Assembly: GCF_001939075.1 (NCBI RefSeq)
Contig: NZ_MPTA01000001.1
Location: 930,001 to 994,000 of the forward strand
Source: Paenisporosarcina indica
GTDB lineage: Bacteria > Bacillota > Bacilli > Bacillales_A > Planococcaceae
Reading direction: 5' to 3'
Length of the DNA: 64,000 nucleotides
Shown in pieces: positions 42,845 to 52,449 of this stretch. Position numbers and translations under genes: made by a program. Position 1 is the stretch's first letter; each line of letters begins with the position of its first letter. The notes below the pieces were generated by a model, which was given only the letters and a program-made list of their open reading frames with translations, searched no databases and was not told the DNA's origin.

Positions 42845-43357
42845 TCAATTCTCGGACTTTAGTCTTTTCGAGTCCAAGATATCATCTTGAGCTAGCTCGT
42901 TTAAACGAATGAACGCTCCTTCATCTTCAAATGAACTATACCACCGATAATTTTTTCCATCGAGAATCCGATAATGTTGGCTGATTAGATTTTGCTGCAA
43001 TCGATAATTCCCTTTTGTCTCAATTTCTTTCCACCACACTCTTCCACCCATTGATTTATCTTTAGGTCTTTCAATACCGTTATGTGCAATCGTTTCGATT
43101 ATTTCCAATGGCTCGTCCCCTAAAACAGACTGCAGTATTTCACTATCCCTGAATAATGCACAGACTGCTATTACATTCGTCCATCCCGACAACGTTCTGC
43201 CTTTTTCAATTTGGATCAGTGTTTTCTTGGAAATTCCCATTATGTCAGCCATCTTGTCTTGGGAATATTTTTTTTCTAACCGAATCAGTCTCATTTTACT
43301 GGAAATTAATTGGATTAATTGTTCTCTATTTATAACTACCACACCTCCTGTATAACA
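42845..43357 (-). CDS. Helix-turn-helix (XRE-like) transcriptional regulator
   Basis: An N-terminal HTH (LIRLEKKYSQDKMADIMGISKKTLIQIEKGR) is followed by a ~90-residue C-terminal domain with conserved-looking MGGRVWWKEIETKGNYRLQQNLISQHYRILD. A full AGGAGGT site is followed at once by GTG (about 43341) and GTA GTT ATA; homologous sequence starts near INREQLIQL. The start is therefore GTG with very short spacing or a rare codon, and the coordinate given is approximate. The regulated genes are unknown. Confidence 0.75.
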   Translation of the reverse strand, partial: CYTGGVVVINREQLIQLISSKMRLIRLEKKYSQDKMADIMGISKKTLIQIEKGRTLSGWTNVIAVCALFRDSEILQSVLGDEPLEIIETIAHNGIERPKDKSMGGRVWWKEIETKGNYRLQQNLISQHYRILDGKNYRWYSSFEDEGAFIRLNELAQDDILDSKRLKSEN

Positions 43358-43429
43358 TCTCAAATTGTCCGTCAGTGTAATTTTACACTTTTTGTGTATA
43401 ATTAACAACATTTTTCAAAATATGCCTTG

Positions 43430-44045
43430 CCCTTTTGAAACGTTGAAAAAAAGAATTTATCAATGGCCTTGTTATTGGATTCTTTATTGACTAGATACTT
43501 AACTTATAATGCAACACTCTCTTGCAATCATAAAATTAATCTCTTCTTCATCTCTCATGAAAATTAAAAAACATTCAAAATCAGTAATTGTGCAGAACAA
43601 AAAGACCCCGAACAAATCTCTTTAAAATAAGGCTGAGCTTACTAACCCACGCTTCCCATTTTTTATGGCTTCTGTTGATACCTTCCCCCATACCGCATAC
43701 ACATGCCTGTAAATGTATCGATTCTACAGTGTATGATCCGTTCCTAATTATAGATTTTGGTTCGGACGGGAAAATTAAGCATGTAGAAAAAAGGCCGTTT
43801 AAACGCCTGAAAAGTGATCCTTAAGTTCCATTATCGCTCCTTTAACAGTAAACCGGTATTAAGCATTCTCGGATAAACATTGCAAACCAATGTAACACAC
43901 TGTTGTGTTGATGAATAATCTGTTGAGCAGTTAATTCCTCCGAAGCTCACGTACTATGGAATCACTTCGTTGAGTACTATGATAAATTTAAAACGCAACT
44001 CTACAAAAGGATGATTAATACAACATGATCACTTCTATATAATGA
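43430..44045. other. Long intergenic region with a possible gene relic
   Basis: On the plus strand, ~43715-43824 encodes YDPFLIIDFGSDGKIKHVEKRPFKRLKSDP, which looks like a real protein tail, but no start or ribosome site precedes it. The remainder is AT-rich without supported genes. Confidence 0.35.
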
Positions 44046-44052
44046 CGTTAAT

Positions 44053-44088
44053 AAAAAAGACCATTTGGTGCGTTAACACCAAGTGGTC
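44053..44088 (-). terminator. Terminator of the SDR gene
   Basis: A 12-bp stem GACCACTTGGTG/CACCAAATGGTC with one mismatch, followed by TTTTTTATT on the minus strand. Confidence 0.85.
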
Positions 44089-44211
44089 AATGTAATAGCA
44101 GTTCCCTTTGGGGGGACTTGCTGGCTGATAATAATGGTCCGTCTCGTTTTAAAACTTAATTCAATGCTTCCCAGTTTAATTAAATTATGGATTGGAAATC
44201 AAATTATATTA

Positions 44212-44952
44212 TTACAAATCAGAAATCATGCCGCCATCTACAACAAATTGTGCTCCTGTTGAATAGCTAGAATCGTCTGAAGCTAGATAGATAACTAAGT
44301 TTGATACTTCTTCTGTTTTTGCTCTTCTTCTTAAAGGAATGTCTTGTTCAAGTTTTTTAATGAAGTCTGCAACATCACCCTGTTCCGCCATTGGAGATTC
44401 AATAACGCCAGGGTGTACTGAGTTTACTCGAATATTGAATTGACCAAGCTCTGCAGCAGCACCTTTTGTCATACCAGTCACTGCATGTTTTGATGCACTA
44501 TAAGCGATTGCAGTTGGTGCACTAACTAAACCGTCAACGGATGAAATATTTACAATCGAACCGCCTTTTGCTTTTTTCATGGATGGCACAACTGTTTTCA
44601 TTCCTAGAAATACACCTAATTCATCAATTTCAAATGTTTTTCTAAAATCCTCTTCAGTCAGATCTTCTAAAAGCTTGAAAATACCAATTCCAGCATTATT
44701 CACTAATACGGTAACAGGTCCGAATTTTTCTTCTGTTTTTTCTACAACTTCTTTCCAGTTTACAGCACTTGAAACATTAAGTTTCAATGCAATTGAATTT
44801 TCTCCTACTTCATCTGCCAATTTTTGAGCAGCCTCAAGATTAATATCAGTGATAACAACTTTTGCGCCTTCCTCAACGAACTTACGTACATGCATTGCAC
44901 CCATACCTTGTGCGGCACCAGTAATAATTGCGACTTTGTTTTGTAATTTCAT
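44212..44952 (-). CDS. SDR-family NAD(P)-dependent oxidoreductase
   Basis: A 246-residue classical short-chain dehydrogenase: cofactor motif TGAAQGMGAMH (12-22), NNAG, catalytic Ser (VNISSVDG) and YSASK. Related to 3-alpha/20-beta-hydroxysteroid and glucose dehydrogenases. The acidic residue after beta-2 (VVITDIN) favours NAD over NADP. The substrate cannot be deduced. AGGAGG precedes the ATG. A perfect palindrome lies right upstream. Confidence 0.9.
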   Translation of the reverse strand: MKLQNKVAIITGAAQGMGAMHVRKFVEEGAKVVITDINLEAAQKLADEVGENSIALKLNVSSAVNWKEVVEKTEEKFGPVTVLVNNAGIGIFKLLEDLTEEDFRKTFEIDELGVFLGMKTVVPSMKKAKGGSIVNISSVDGLVSAPTAIAYSASKHAVTGMTKGAAAELGQFNIRVNSVHPGVIESPMAEQGDVADFIKKLEQDIPLRRRAKTEEVSNLVIYLASDDSSYSTGAQFVVDGGMISDL

Positions 44953-44970
44953 GCTTGAATTCCTCCTTAA

Positions 44971-45000
44971 TTAAAAAGTCTCGAATTCGAGACTTTTTAA
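44971..45000. promoter_or_regulatory. Perfect 30-bp palindrome upstream of the SDR gene
   Basis: The 15-bp arm TTAAAAAGTCTCGAA is followed without spacer by its exact complement. It ends 5 nt from the ribosome site (44961-44966), so a bound repressor would block transcription or translation. No TetR-type gene is adjacent. Confidence 0.65.
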
Positions 45001-45330
45001 TTTTCATTTTAGTATCACTTATATTTCATGTCAAATAATAGGTTCTAAAACAACATGCGGAAAAGCATCTATCCTTCTCGTAACACTGTATCTTTGTTTT
45101 TTCTTCATCTCTATAGAAGTGTTCTCTTTTCATTAAAAACCTACACCTTAATTTATAAATTATTTAATGTTCTATTTGTACTAAACTGCAGCGTTAGTTG
45201 AAAAATAATTCACATTTTCCAAAAATGCTCTATCCTTCATTGTTTCGGCGTCAAATGGTAAGTTTTTTTCTAACAATATCCATCCAACGTATTGAATCGA
45301 TATTGGCAGTTCAACAAGTCCTGTAATTCT
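45001..45330. other. Intergenic, isolated array-repeat arm
   Basis: At 45178-45199 a left-arm copy (TACTAAACTGCAGCGTTAG + TTGAA) lies well outside the main array. No gene seen. Confidence 0.55.
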
Positions 45331-45335
45331 ATCCC

Positions 45336-45396
45336 AAAAAAGCACCATTATTTGATACAAATCCTAGAACAGATTTGCTACCAATTACGGTGCTTT
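45336..45396 (-). terminator. Long imperfect-stem terminator of speD
   Basis: AAAAGCACC..AATTGG..CAAATC pairs with GATTTG..GGTGCTTTT over ~26 positions; followed by T's on the minus strand. Confidence 0.75.
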
Positions 45397-45499
45397 TAAT
45401 AATACATTTTTATTGGTATTTTGCAGTTTTGTACTTTGTAACAGAACTCCTTACAATATCCATGGTCCTTTTTTTGCTTATCCCCTTGTCAAAGGTTAT

Positions 45500-46315
45500 T
45501 TAGTTACCTCTAGTCATGTTTTTAGCGTAAAAAATTTCGTCCATTTCCACTTTTAACTTCTCAGTAATTAATTTTTTTTCTTCTTCCGATAACTCATCTT
45601 CTGTATAACCAAATAAATAATTATTTAAATCAAATTTCTTCAGCTTACATTTTGTATGAAAAATATTTTCTTGATATACGTTCACATCAATCATTTGATA
45701 ATACTCTTGCAAACCTTCAGGAATGTAATTTTGAATTGAATTGATGTCATGGTCAATAAATAACTTATGCCCCTTTACATCTCTAGTAAATCCTCGAACA
45801 CGATAATCCATTACCATAACATCTGTTTCGAATGAGTGAATTAAGTAATTCAATGCTTTTAATGGAGAAATTTCTCCGCAAGTAGAAATATCGATATCAG
45901 CTCGGAATGTACTAATTCCCTCATCGGGGTGATATTCTGGGTAGGTATGTACAGTAATATGACTCTTGTCCAAATGACCAACGACTGTTTCAGGAAGTGG
46001 TCCCGGTGATTCTTTAAATGATTCCACTTGCGACTCATCGACGGGTCCTTCTGATACTAAAATCGTCACACTTGCCCCCTGAGGTTCATAATCTTGCTTA
46101 GCAATGTTTAAAATGTTGGCTTCAATTATATCTGACACTTTGGTTAATATGTTGGTTAACCGATCTGCATTATATTGCTCATCGATATAATTGATATATG
46201 ACTCTCGTTCTTCCTTCGTTCTTGTATAACAAATATCATACATATTAAAGCTTAATGACTTAGTCAAGTTATTAAAGCCGTGTAATTCAATTCTTTGCTT
46301 TGGCGTTAAACTCAT
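45500..46315 (-). CDS. speD: S-adenosylmethionine decarboxylase proenzyme, E. coli type
   Basis: A 271-residue class 1A proenzyme. [14 protein letters not shown] marks self-cleavage before Ser118, which becomes the pyruvoyl group. [38 protein letters not shown] and [10 protein letters not shown] are near-identical to E. coli SpeD. It makes decarboxylated SAM for spermidine synthesis in the cytoplasm. It is twice the length of the small class 1B enzyme of B. subtilis. No speE is adjacent. AAAGGGG precedes the ATG. Confidence 0.95.
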   Translation of the reverse strand: MSLTPKQRIELHGFNNLTKSLSFNMYDICYTRTKEERESYINYIDEQYNADRLTNILTKVSDIIEANILNIAKQDYEPQGASVTILVSEGPVDESQVESFKESPGPLPETVVGHLDKSHITVHTYPEYHPDEGISTFRADIDISTCGEISPLKALNYLIHSFETDVMVMDYRVRGFTRDVKGHKLFIDHDINSIQNYIPEGLQEYYQMIDVNVYQENIFHTKCKLKKFDLNNYLFGYTEDELSEEEKKLITEKLKVEMDEIFYAKNMTRGN

Positions 46316-46532
46316 TGTTGGATATCCCCTTTTCCAGCTGATTTATAGGACAAATATAGTATAGACAGTATACGGTTAATAACCCAATCGCATTCCCCTA
46401 CAGATTTTATTTTTCCACAAAAACGTTGATATGAAACATCTAGTGAAACAATTAGAACTAATCAATACTATTTACTATTCATCTTTTTCCAAACATTTCA
46501 GGTTTTAGGAAAGAAAAAAGCAAAAGACTGCA

Positions 46533-46547
46533 TAAAAATCATTATCA
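46533..46547 (+). promoter_or_regulatory. Fur-box-like site
   Basis: TAAAAATCATTATCA fits the 7-1-7 Fur core TGATAATnATTATCA with two mismatches, 50 bp upstream of the 28-residue peptide gene. Confidence 0.3.
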
Positions 46548-46596
46548 ATATACAAGCTGATTTTATATACAAAAATTATTTTGAGGAGTTCTTTAG

Positions 46597-46683
46597 ATGT
46601 TTGATTTGGTTGCTGCTGTTGTTTGGGGTGCTGTTGTGTTTGTCATGTTAATGTATAAATTTGCACGTAGGGATGAAAATTAA
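46597..46683 (+). CDS. 28-residue single-TM membrane peptide
   Basis: ATG 46597 follows GAGGAG with 8-nt spacing and is followed by a terminator. The peptide has a hydrophobic helix (LVAAVVWGAVVFVMLMYKF) and then ARRDEN, so N-out/C-in insertion is expected. This is the layout of accessory subunits such as KdpF/CydX-type peptides. No larger partner is adjacent. It is one of only a few plus-strand genes in the window. Confidence 0.7.
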   Translation: MFDLVAAVVWGAVVFVMLMYKFARRDEN

Positions 46684-46712
46684 TCTAGTTGATTTCGCTT
46701 CAATCAATAATT

Positions 46713-46751
46713 AAAAAAGTTGAGGATCAATCTAAATTGATTTCAACTTTT
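46713..46751 (+). terminator. Terminator of the 28-residue peptide gene
   Basis: AAAAGTTGA..ATCAA / TTGAT..TCAACTTTT imperfect stem, 30 nt after the stop. Confidence 0.7.
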
Positions 46752-46872
46752 AACTTGTATCATTAAAAATAATCCTCTATTTTAATAAGTTTAGTCAAAA
46801 GTCACACTAGTCGATAACCATAAAAATGTATCCTTGTTTATGAAAACCCCATTGTTCAATTCCATGCAATTA

Positions 46873-46965
46873 TCATTTTCGATGTGTAACAATCAAATGC
46901 TCTCCAAATCCACTTTCGCCCAATTCAATTGACTCTCTTTCTTTCCCAACAATTGCTGAGTCCAC
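46873..46965 (-). CDS. Possible 30-residue ORF or gene tail
   Basis: A GTG 46965 about 9 nt after GAGG starts DSAIVGKERESIELGESGFGEHLIVTHRK. It looks protein-like, but it may be only the end of a decayed gene. Low certainty. Confidence 0.25.
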   Translation of the reverse strand: MDSAIVGKERESIELGESGFGEHLIVTHRK

Positions 46966-47069
46966 ATAAATTAACCTCTTATATAATGTTAGTTCAACCA
47001 TTTATGTTTAGTTTTCTTTATCAAAAGACCCAGAACCTTCTTTATTGCTTTTAGTGAATTTCTCCGTTA

Positions 47070-48710
47070 TTAAATCAGTTTTGATTGATCGACTAAATAA
47101 TCATATTCGTCTTGTATTGATTTTGTGTCGATTCTGTCAAACAATGGTTCGATTTTTGGCAATTGACTCTTACTTATCGTAATAGGTGTCCAAGTAAATT
47201 CTTTAATGCGCAATATTTTACGAATCTCCTCACTAGAAAAAGGGAGAAACGGGGAAAGCAATTGCGACGCATTCCCAATGATGTAAACACAAGTAGATAG
47301 GGTTTCTCCACATGCCGCTAAGTCCCCTTTAATTTGAATCCAAGGTTTTTGTTCATCAAAGTATTTATTCGCACTGCGAACATAACCAAAAATCGTCTCC
47401 AAAGATAATTTGAAATGTCCTTCTTCAATTAAACGACCGACTTCACTGTATAATTTCTCTGTAGTATATTTAATTTCCTTATTAACCTCATATTCTGGAA
47501 GGTTGCCTTCAAAGGATTTCTCAATGAATTTTAAAGTTCGATTAATAAAATTCCCGTATGCACCGAGCAACTCAGAATTATGACTATAAATAAATTCTCT
47601 CCATGAAAAGTCCGTATCCCGATTTTCGGGTGCATTCATAGTCAAAAAATATCGTAGAGAGTCTGGATGATATTTATCCAATACATAGGGTAGCCAGACA
47701 GCCCAATTATGGCTTGTCGAGAGTTTTCTTTTTTCAAGCGTCAAATATTCATTCGAAATAATATGAGTAGGAAGGGACTTGTTTCCAATTCCCATTAAGA
47801 TAGCAGGCCAAATTAGTGTATGAAATGGAATATTATCTTTCCCATGTACATAATAGGATGTAGTTTGATCAGACCAAAACTCTTCATCACTTAAATTATG
47901 CTCATATGCCCACTGTTTGCTGGCGGAATAATATCCAGAAACGGCCTCTATCCAAACATACACTTTCTTCTCTTCATAACCTTTTACAGGAATACTTACT
48001 CCATTTGGAAGATCTCTTGAAGCCGAACGGTCTTGAAGACCCTCTTTTAGATAACGTTGCGATAATTGAATCGCATTGTCACGCCAAAGCGTATTTATTT
48101 TCGCATGAGTAACATATGCTTCTACTTGTTTTTGAAATGTACTTAATGAAAAATAAAAGTGCTCTGTTTTACGTAAAGAAGGCTCATTTCCACAGAGTCT
48201 ACACATGCGATTAGTTAAGTCGAGAGGATCTAGGATTGTTGAACATGCATCACATTGATCACCTCTTGAGCGATTGCCACAATTAGGGCAGTTCCCCTCA
48301 ACAAATCTGTCTGGAAGGAACTGTTGGTCGTATTCACAGTACGCTTGTTCAATTTCTTTTTTATAAATATAGCCGTTTTGTAATAATTCCAGAAAAATTT
48401 GCTGTACAACTTTGTGATGATTTGGATTATCCGTCCTTGTATATAGATCGTAAGAGAATCCCAATCCTTTAAAGGAATCTACAAATTCAGCGTGATAGCG
48501 ATCTGCTACTTCTTTTGTCGAAATACCTTCTGAGTTTGCCCGTATTGAAATAGGTGTACCATTACAATCACTACCTGAAACATACAATACATTTTCCCCT
48601 TTAAGCCTGAAATACCTGGCCAATATATCTCCGGGCAAAAGTGCCGCAATATGACCTAAATGTAATGAACCATTCGCGTATGGCCATGCTCCCCCAATAA
48701 AAATACTCAT
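47070..48710 (-). CDS. metG: Methionyl-tRNA synthetase (second type)
   Basis: A 546-residue class I synthetase: HLGH (HIGH motif) near 15-20, CP1 insert with two zinc knuckles ([22 protein letters not shown]), KLSTS as the KMSKS loop, and an anticodon-binding helical domain. It lacks the C-terminal EMAP/dimer domain of the housekeeping enzyme of B. subtilis (664 residues). It charges tRNA-Met. ATG 48710 follows GGGAGG. It is preceded by a Met T-box leader, so it is induced when tRNA-Met is uncharged. Extra MetRS copies of this kind give resistance to natural synthetase inhibitors in some Gram-positives; a second metG elsewhere is expected but not visible here. Confidence 0.93.
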   Translation of the reverse strand: MSIFIGGAWPYANGSLHLGHIAALLPGDILARYFRLKGENVLYVSGSDCNGTPISIRANSEGISTKEVADRYHAEFVDSFKGLGFSYDLYTRTDNPNHHKVVQQIFLELLQNGYIYKKEIEQAYCEYDQQFLPDRFVEGNCPNCGNRSRGDQCDACSTILDPLDLTNRMCRLCGNEPSLRKTEHFYFSLSTFQKQVEAYVTHAKINTLWRDNAIQLSQRYLKEGLQDRSASRDLPNGVSIPVKGYEEKKVYVWIEAVSGYYSASKQWAYEHNLSDEEFWSDQTTSYYVHGKDNIPFHTLIWPAILMGIGNKSLPTHIISNEYLTLEKRKLSTSHNWAVWLPYVLDKYHPDSLRYFLTMNAPENRDTDFSWREFIYSHNSELLGAYGNFINRTLKFIEKSFEGNLPEYEVNKEIKYTTEKLYSEVGRLIEEGHFKLSLETIFGYVRSANKYFDEQKPWIQIKGDLAACGETLSTCVYIIGNASQLLSPFLPFSSEEIRKILRIKEFTWTPITISKSQLPKIEPLFDRIDTKSIQDEYDYLVDQSKLI

Positions 48711-48744
48711 GTTAAACCCTCCCTTTATCAAAATAAACACAAAA

Positions 48745-49015
48745 AACCTCGTCCATATCGAAAATCCGATAAGGACGAGGTCTAAATGACTCGTGGTACC
48801 ACCCTAGTTCTCAAACGATTCACACCGTTTGACTTCATAAGTACATAGCAAAAATGCCTTTATACTTTGACATTGATAACAAGTGCCAAATCTTGTCGTA
48901 GCCTACTAATCATAAATGTTCAGTACGAAGCTCAGAGATCATGTTCAAATGACTTGTTTGCTTCATTTCCACCGTCAGAAGCTCTCTATATAACATCCTC
49001 ATTTTACTTTTCCTC
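48745..49015 (-). ncRNA. T-box leader (methionine) of metG
   Basis: The minus strand carries the T-box sequence AGGGTGGTACCACG (48794-48807) and then a terminator CCTCGTCC/GGACGAGG (48747-48780) with TTTTTT. Stem I begins near 49000 (AGAGAGCTTC). A loop GAAC-ATG-ATCTCTGAGC places ATG (48942-48940) as specifier, matching Met. Uncharged tRNA-Met would form the antiterminator and allow metG expression. Confidence 0.92.
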
Positions 49016-49177
49016 TTCATAGCTTTTTAATTTAATTATACTCAATCATACTCAATTTTCAGAAATTATCAAGTGTATGTAATAAATCTTTTTCTGAGAT
49101 AAAATCAATATTTATGTAAAGTTTTGTACGATACGATTATCCAAAACCTACAGCTAGTTGACGCGAATTCCCCTTTC

Positions 49178-49504
49178 TTATTGGTCCCACATGTACATGA
49201 GCAGCATATTCAACGCTGTTAGTAATGCAAAGAACAGTGCTAGAGTTGGCTGTCCTGCAATATACAATGCCCAGGTTGCTAATCCGTAAATGATTATCTC
49301 AAGCAATAACCGCTTAATTCCATGGACACGTAACGGAGCTGCGGGAGAACCAAAAGTTCCCCAGATAAATGCAATTAAAAGAGGAGTACCAATTCCTAAA
49401 AGAAATTTATACAAATATCCGTCACCAGAGGTAAATCCCCAGTAGCTATACGATATTAATGCACATATTTCTAAAATGAATCGGAGTGCTATATTTATGA
49501 TCAT
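49178..49504 (-). CDS. YrdB-like membrane protein (DUF2568)
   Basis: A 108-residue protein with four TM helices and the YrdB/DUF2568 pattern (GTPLLIAFIWGTFGSPAAPLR). Function unknown. AAGGGG precedes the ATG. Confidence 0.8.
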   Translation of the reverse strand: MIINIALRFILEICALISYSYWGFTSGDGYLYKFLLGIGTPLLIAFIWGTFGSPAAPLRVHGIKRLLLEIIIYGLATWALYIAGQPTLALFFALLTALNMLLMYMWDQ

Positions 49505-49546
49505 TAAGTTTCCCCTTTATATTTCATCCACATATTCCAGTTGCTC

Positions 49547-49741
49547 CTATTTGTTCACGATTTCATCAACATTGAATGAGCCCTGATTTAGCAATAAAAC
49601 GATTAATGGATTGGACACGAGATGAATTTTCAGTAATGTAACATATCCTTCGAATTCTTTAGGATCAACCTAGGTTTGCGTGTATTCCCGTTTGATTACT
49701 CGTTTCCATTCTGATCGATCACCATATTTTCTTTTTAACAA
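49547..49741 (-). pseudogene. DUF402-type gene remnant with nonsense codon
   Basis: TTG 49741 follows GAGGAG and reads LLKRKYGDRSEWKRVIKREYTQT-TAG-VDPKEFEGYVTLLKIHLVSNPLIVL.., the start of a DUF402/YgaC-like protein. The TAG is at 49672-49670, and the frame ends at 49547, well short of family length. Confidence 0.65.
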
Positions 49742-49791
49742 ATCGCCACTCCTCGTATCCAATCAATCATGTGTTTGTTTAAGATGGGAAT

Positions 49792-50508
49792 TTATAGTTT
49801 GTCAATCTTTTGTAGAAACACATCTAATACTTTTGTATATATTTCTGGCTGTTCAGAATGTACAAGATGCGATGCAAAAGGGATGATGGACACATGAACA
49901 TTCTCTTTCATTTGCGGGTACAGAATAGCCCCTATTGTTTCACCTTTATTCCCCTCGCCTACCATATACAGAATCGGTGAAAGAATGCCATCCAAATTCT
50001 TTGTTTCATTGAAAGGATACCAATCCTCATCCCTTCCTATATAAAGGAACTGTCTCCAATCAGACGAATGTAACTGATTAAAGTAATTTATTGCATCATC
50101 ATTTTGTAGTAATTGAGACTGACTTGCTACATCTTCATTGTGCAGATCGAGCCAGTTCTCTGGTTTTTCCGCCAAGACGCCAGAAATCGTTAAGCTTTTT
50201 ACTTTATGCGGGTACTTCTTTGCCAAGAATAATCCAGCTAGTGCACCTAACGAACATCCTACTATATGTGCAGATTCCACGCCTAAAAGATCAAAAGTTT
50301 CAACGAGATCGTTTGCAGAGTCCTCAAAAAAATTCGTGAAATTACTCTCAATTGATTTACCGTGTCCTCTTAAATCTGGAAGAATGACTTTATATGTACT
50401 TTGAAAATATTCTCGCTGATATTCAAAATCAGTTAATCCTGTTTGCAAGCCCGTATGTAAAAATACAATGGGTTCCCCGCTCCCAAAAACTTCAGTATTT
50501 AATAACAA
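49792..50508 (-). CDS. Alpha/beta hydrolase
   Basis: A 238-residue protein: oxyanion region FLHTGLQTG, nucleophile elbow GCSLGA, catalytic acid region PILYMVGEGNKGE and His in FASHLVHSEQPE. Typical of small-molecule esterases/lactonases; substrate unknown. TTG start. Confidence 0.85.
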   Translation of the reverse strand: MLLNTEVFGSGEPIVFLHTGLQTGLTDFEYQREYFQSTYKVILPDLRGHGKSIESNFTNFFEDSANDLVETFDLLGVESAHIVGCSLGALAGLFLAKKYPHKVKSLTISGVLAEKPENWLDLHNEDVASQSQLLQNDDAINYFNQLHSSDWRQFLYIGRDEDWYPFNETKNLDGILSPILYMVGEGNKGETIGAILYPQMKENVHVSIIPFASHLVHSEQPEIYTKVLDVFLQKIDKL

Positions 50509-50549
50509 AACAATCCCACTTTTCTATGTTAGATTTCTGGATTAGTCTT

Positions 50550-51395
50550 TTACTCCGCGATAAATGTAAATGTAGACATAGGCTTTATCCCGGTATTATC
50601 AACTGCTGCCTTTAAAATATTTATTTCAGATTCGATGAGGGCAGTGAATTTAGGCGGCATTTCATCAATTGATTTAAGTTCAGCTTTATACTCAGCTAAT
50701 GTGTATTGAACTTCCCATTTTCCATCCTGTAAATCTGGTGAATCAAATGATGTATCAGCCATAATCCGCCAACCAGTAGTTTCTGCTACATGTTTAACAT
50801 CCATGGGAGTGAACAACGTACGAACATTTGAAAGACTTTCTTTCTTGAAACATTCGTATTGAGCTTGAATAAGCACCGCTAAAAAATGCGGATATTGTTC
50901 CACCGTTTTGATTGTCGTGTCCCATTCAGCAAAACATAATGTTTTTCCCCATTTTTTGGACTTCTTCAGGATATCTTGAAGTTCATCAACTGATTTCATA
51001 TACCAGGAACAATGAGACAAAACAATGACGTCAAAATAACTTTCCGGAAAATCCACTTTCGGAGACAATACATCGAATCCAAAATCGACTTTGATTCGAT
51101 CGCCAATAGGCGATTTCTTCAAATAATCTATAGAATCACCTACTGTTATAGGACTTCCATAATCAGGTGATGCAATGTCGACACCATGTACAAACCCTTT
51201 GTCCCCTACCAAATAAGCCAAAACCGCAGTTGTGTCGCCCTGTCCACAGCCAATCTCCAACACTTTGCTTCCTTCTTTGATATTCCAAAACTCAGCTAGT
51301 TTCAATCGATGCTCGGTTTGTATTCTTTGTATAGTTGAATCCACACTATTTGGTGCCATGTAATTAACAATTATATTTACACGATTATGACTCAT
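50550..51395 (-). CDS. SAM-dependent methyltransferase
   Basis: A ~281-residue class I methyltransferase with SAM motif VLEIGCGQGDTT, acidic motif HGVDIASP and LSHCSWYM in motif IV region. ATG 51395 lies 8 nt after AGGAG; an upstream start at 51422 is less likely. Acceptor unknown. Confidence 0.85.
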   Translation of the reverse strand: MSHNRVNIIVNYMAPNSVDSTIQRIQTEHRLKLAEFWNIKEGSKVLEIGCGQGDTTAVLAYLVGDKGFVHGVDIASPDYGSPITVGDSIDYLKKSPIGDRIKVDFGFDVLSPKVDFPESYFDVIVLSHCSWYMKSVDELQDILKKSKKWGKTLCFAEWDTTIKTVEQYPHFLAVLIQAQYECFKKESLSNVRTLFTPMDVKHVAETTGWRIMADTSFDSPDLQDGKWEVQYTLAEYKAELKSIDEMPPKFTALIESEINILKAAVDNTGIKPMSTFTFIAE

Positions 51396-51557
51396 TATTT
51401 CACTCCTACATGTAGCATTCATTTAATAGACATCATGGAGCAAAGTTAATTTGTGATGTTCAAACAAACAATCACTCTCTTAATAGTTCTATAAAGATTG
51501 ATGGAACACCTTCATCACACAAGCGAAAAGGAAATAAACACCTTTGCCGTAAGTCTA

Positions 51558-51953
51558 TTACCTGAAAATGTTTTGTATCTTATCCGAAATTTCTTTTGGT
51601 TTAACATCAATTGCATCTAAGGTATGAATATCCACCCACATCGGTTCATAGGTACCTTTATCACTCGCATTCTGTAGGAACTCTTCACCTTGACCAGTAC
51701 CAAATACTCCATCCACTATATCGGCAAGAAAAAAATATTGTGAACCATTAAAGCAAAAGCTATCACGACTCTCGTTAATTTTTATGTGAACGCCTAATTC
51801 TTCATAGGTTTCTCTAATGGTTGCTTCTTCTGGAGTTTCCCCTACTTCTATTCCCCCACCCGGAAAGACATAATAAACGGAATCCGCTTGAACTCTCTTG
51901 ATTAAAGCAACTTTTTTATTATTAATGAGAACTGCAGAACCTCTACGTCTCAC
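51558..51953 (-). CDS. NUDIX hydrolase
   Basis: A ~131-residue protein with complete Nudix box GGGIEVGETPEEATIRETYEELG, which binds Mg and hydrolyses nucleoside-diphosphate derivatives. GTG 51953 lies 6 nt after GAGGGGG; TTG 51959 and a longer start are possible. Confidence 0.88.
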   Translation of the reverse strand: MRRRGSAVLINNKKVALIKRVQADSVYYVFPGGGIEVGETPEEATIRETYEELGVHIKINESRDSFCFNGSQYFFLADIVDGVFGTGQGEEFLQNASDKGTYEPMWVDIHTLDAIDVKPKEISDKIQNIFR

Positions 51954-52070
51954 ATGCAACCCCCTCACCCTTCATACTGGATGTAGAATTAAAAGGCTAT
52001 TTTTTGGAAGTATCATTGTTAATTCCTAAACTGCAATTATTCACATCACGATTAAAAGTTCTTCATTTGC

Positions 52071-52388
52071 TCAGAAAGGATTCTCTCCTGTTACGAAAGG
52101 AATAGTTACCGTATATATAGCCACAATTAACAGTGCCCAAAAAACAATGGATTTCACGCGTCCATTGATCAAATAGTTGTTTTTATTTCTACTAAGCTTG
52201 TAAATAATCGTATTGAGTGAGAACAGAATATACGAGACTCCAAACCAATTAATCCAAACATTTCCCGTAAAACGTATGTCAAAACTTTCGTAAATCACAG
52301 CAAGAATATTTACTGTGAAAATATAACCAATAAATAGGAACACAATGATTTCGAATAATAAAATGAGAAACTCTTTCTGATTGGACAT
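52071..52388 (-). CDS. Three-TM membrane protein, unknown function
   Basis: A 105-residue protein with TM helices ~10-32, ~45-62 and ~78-97. ATG 52388 follows AAGGAGG. Its longer frame overlaps the hydrolase gene upstream and is rejected. No family recognised. Confidence 0.65.
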   Translation of the reverse strand: MSNQKEFLILLFEIIVFLFIGYIFTVNILAVIYESFDIRFTGNVWINWFGVSYILFSLNTIIYKLSRNKNNYLINGRVKSIVFWALLIVAIYTVTIPFVTGENPF

Positions 52389-52449
52389 ACTTCCCCTCCT
52401 TAGGAGGATATTCGGTGACACTAAATAAAAGTATTTAATGAAGATCTCC

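Noticed and set aside
43588-43824. 78-codon plus-strand frame
   Set aside because: No ribosome site; only the last ~30 residues look protein-like, so it is at best the tail of a lost gene and was not called.
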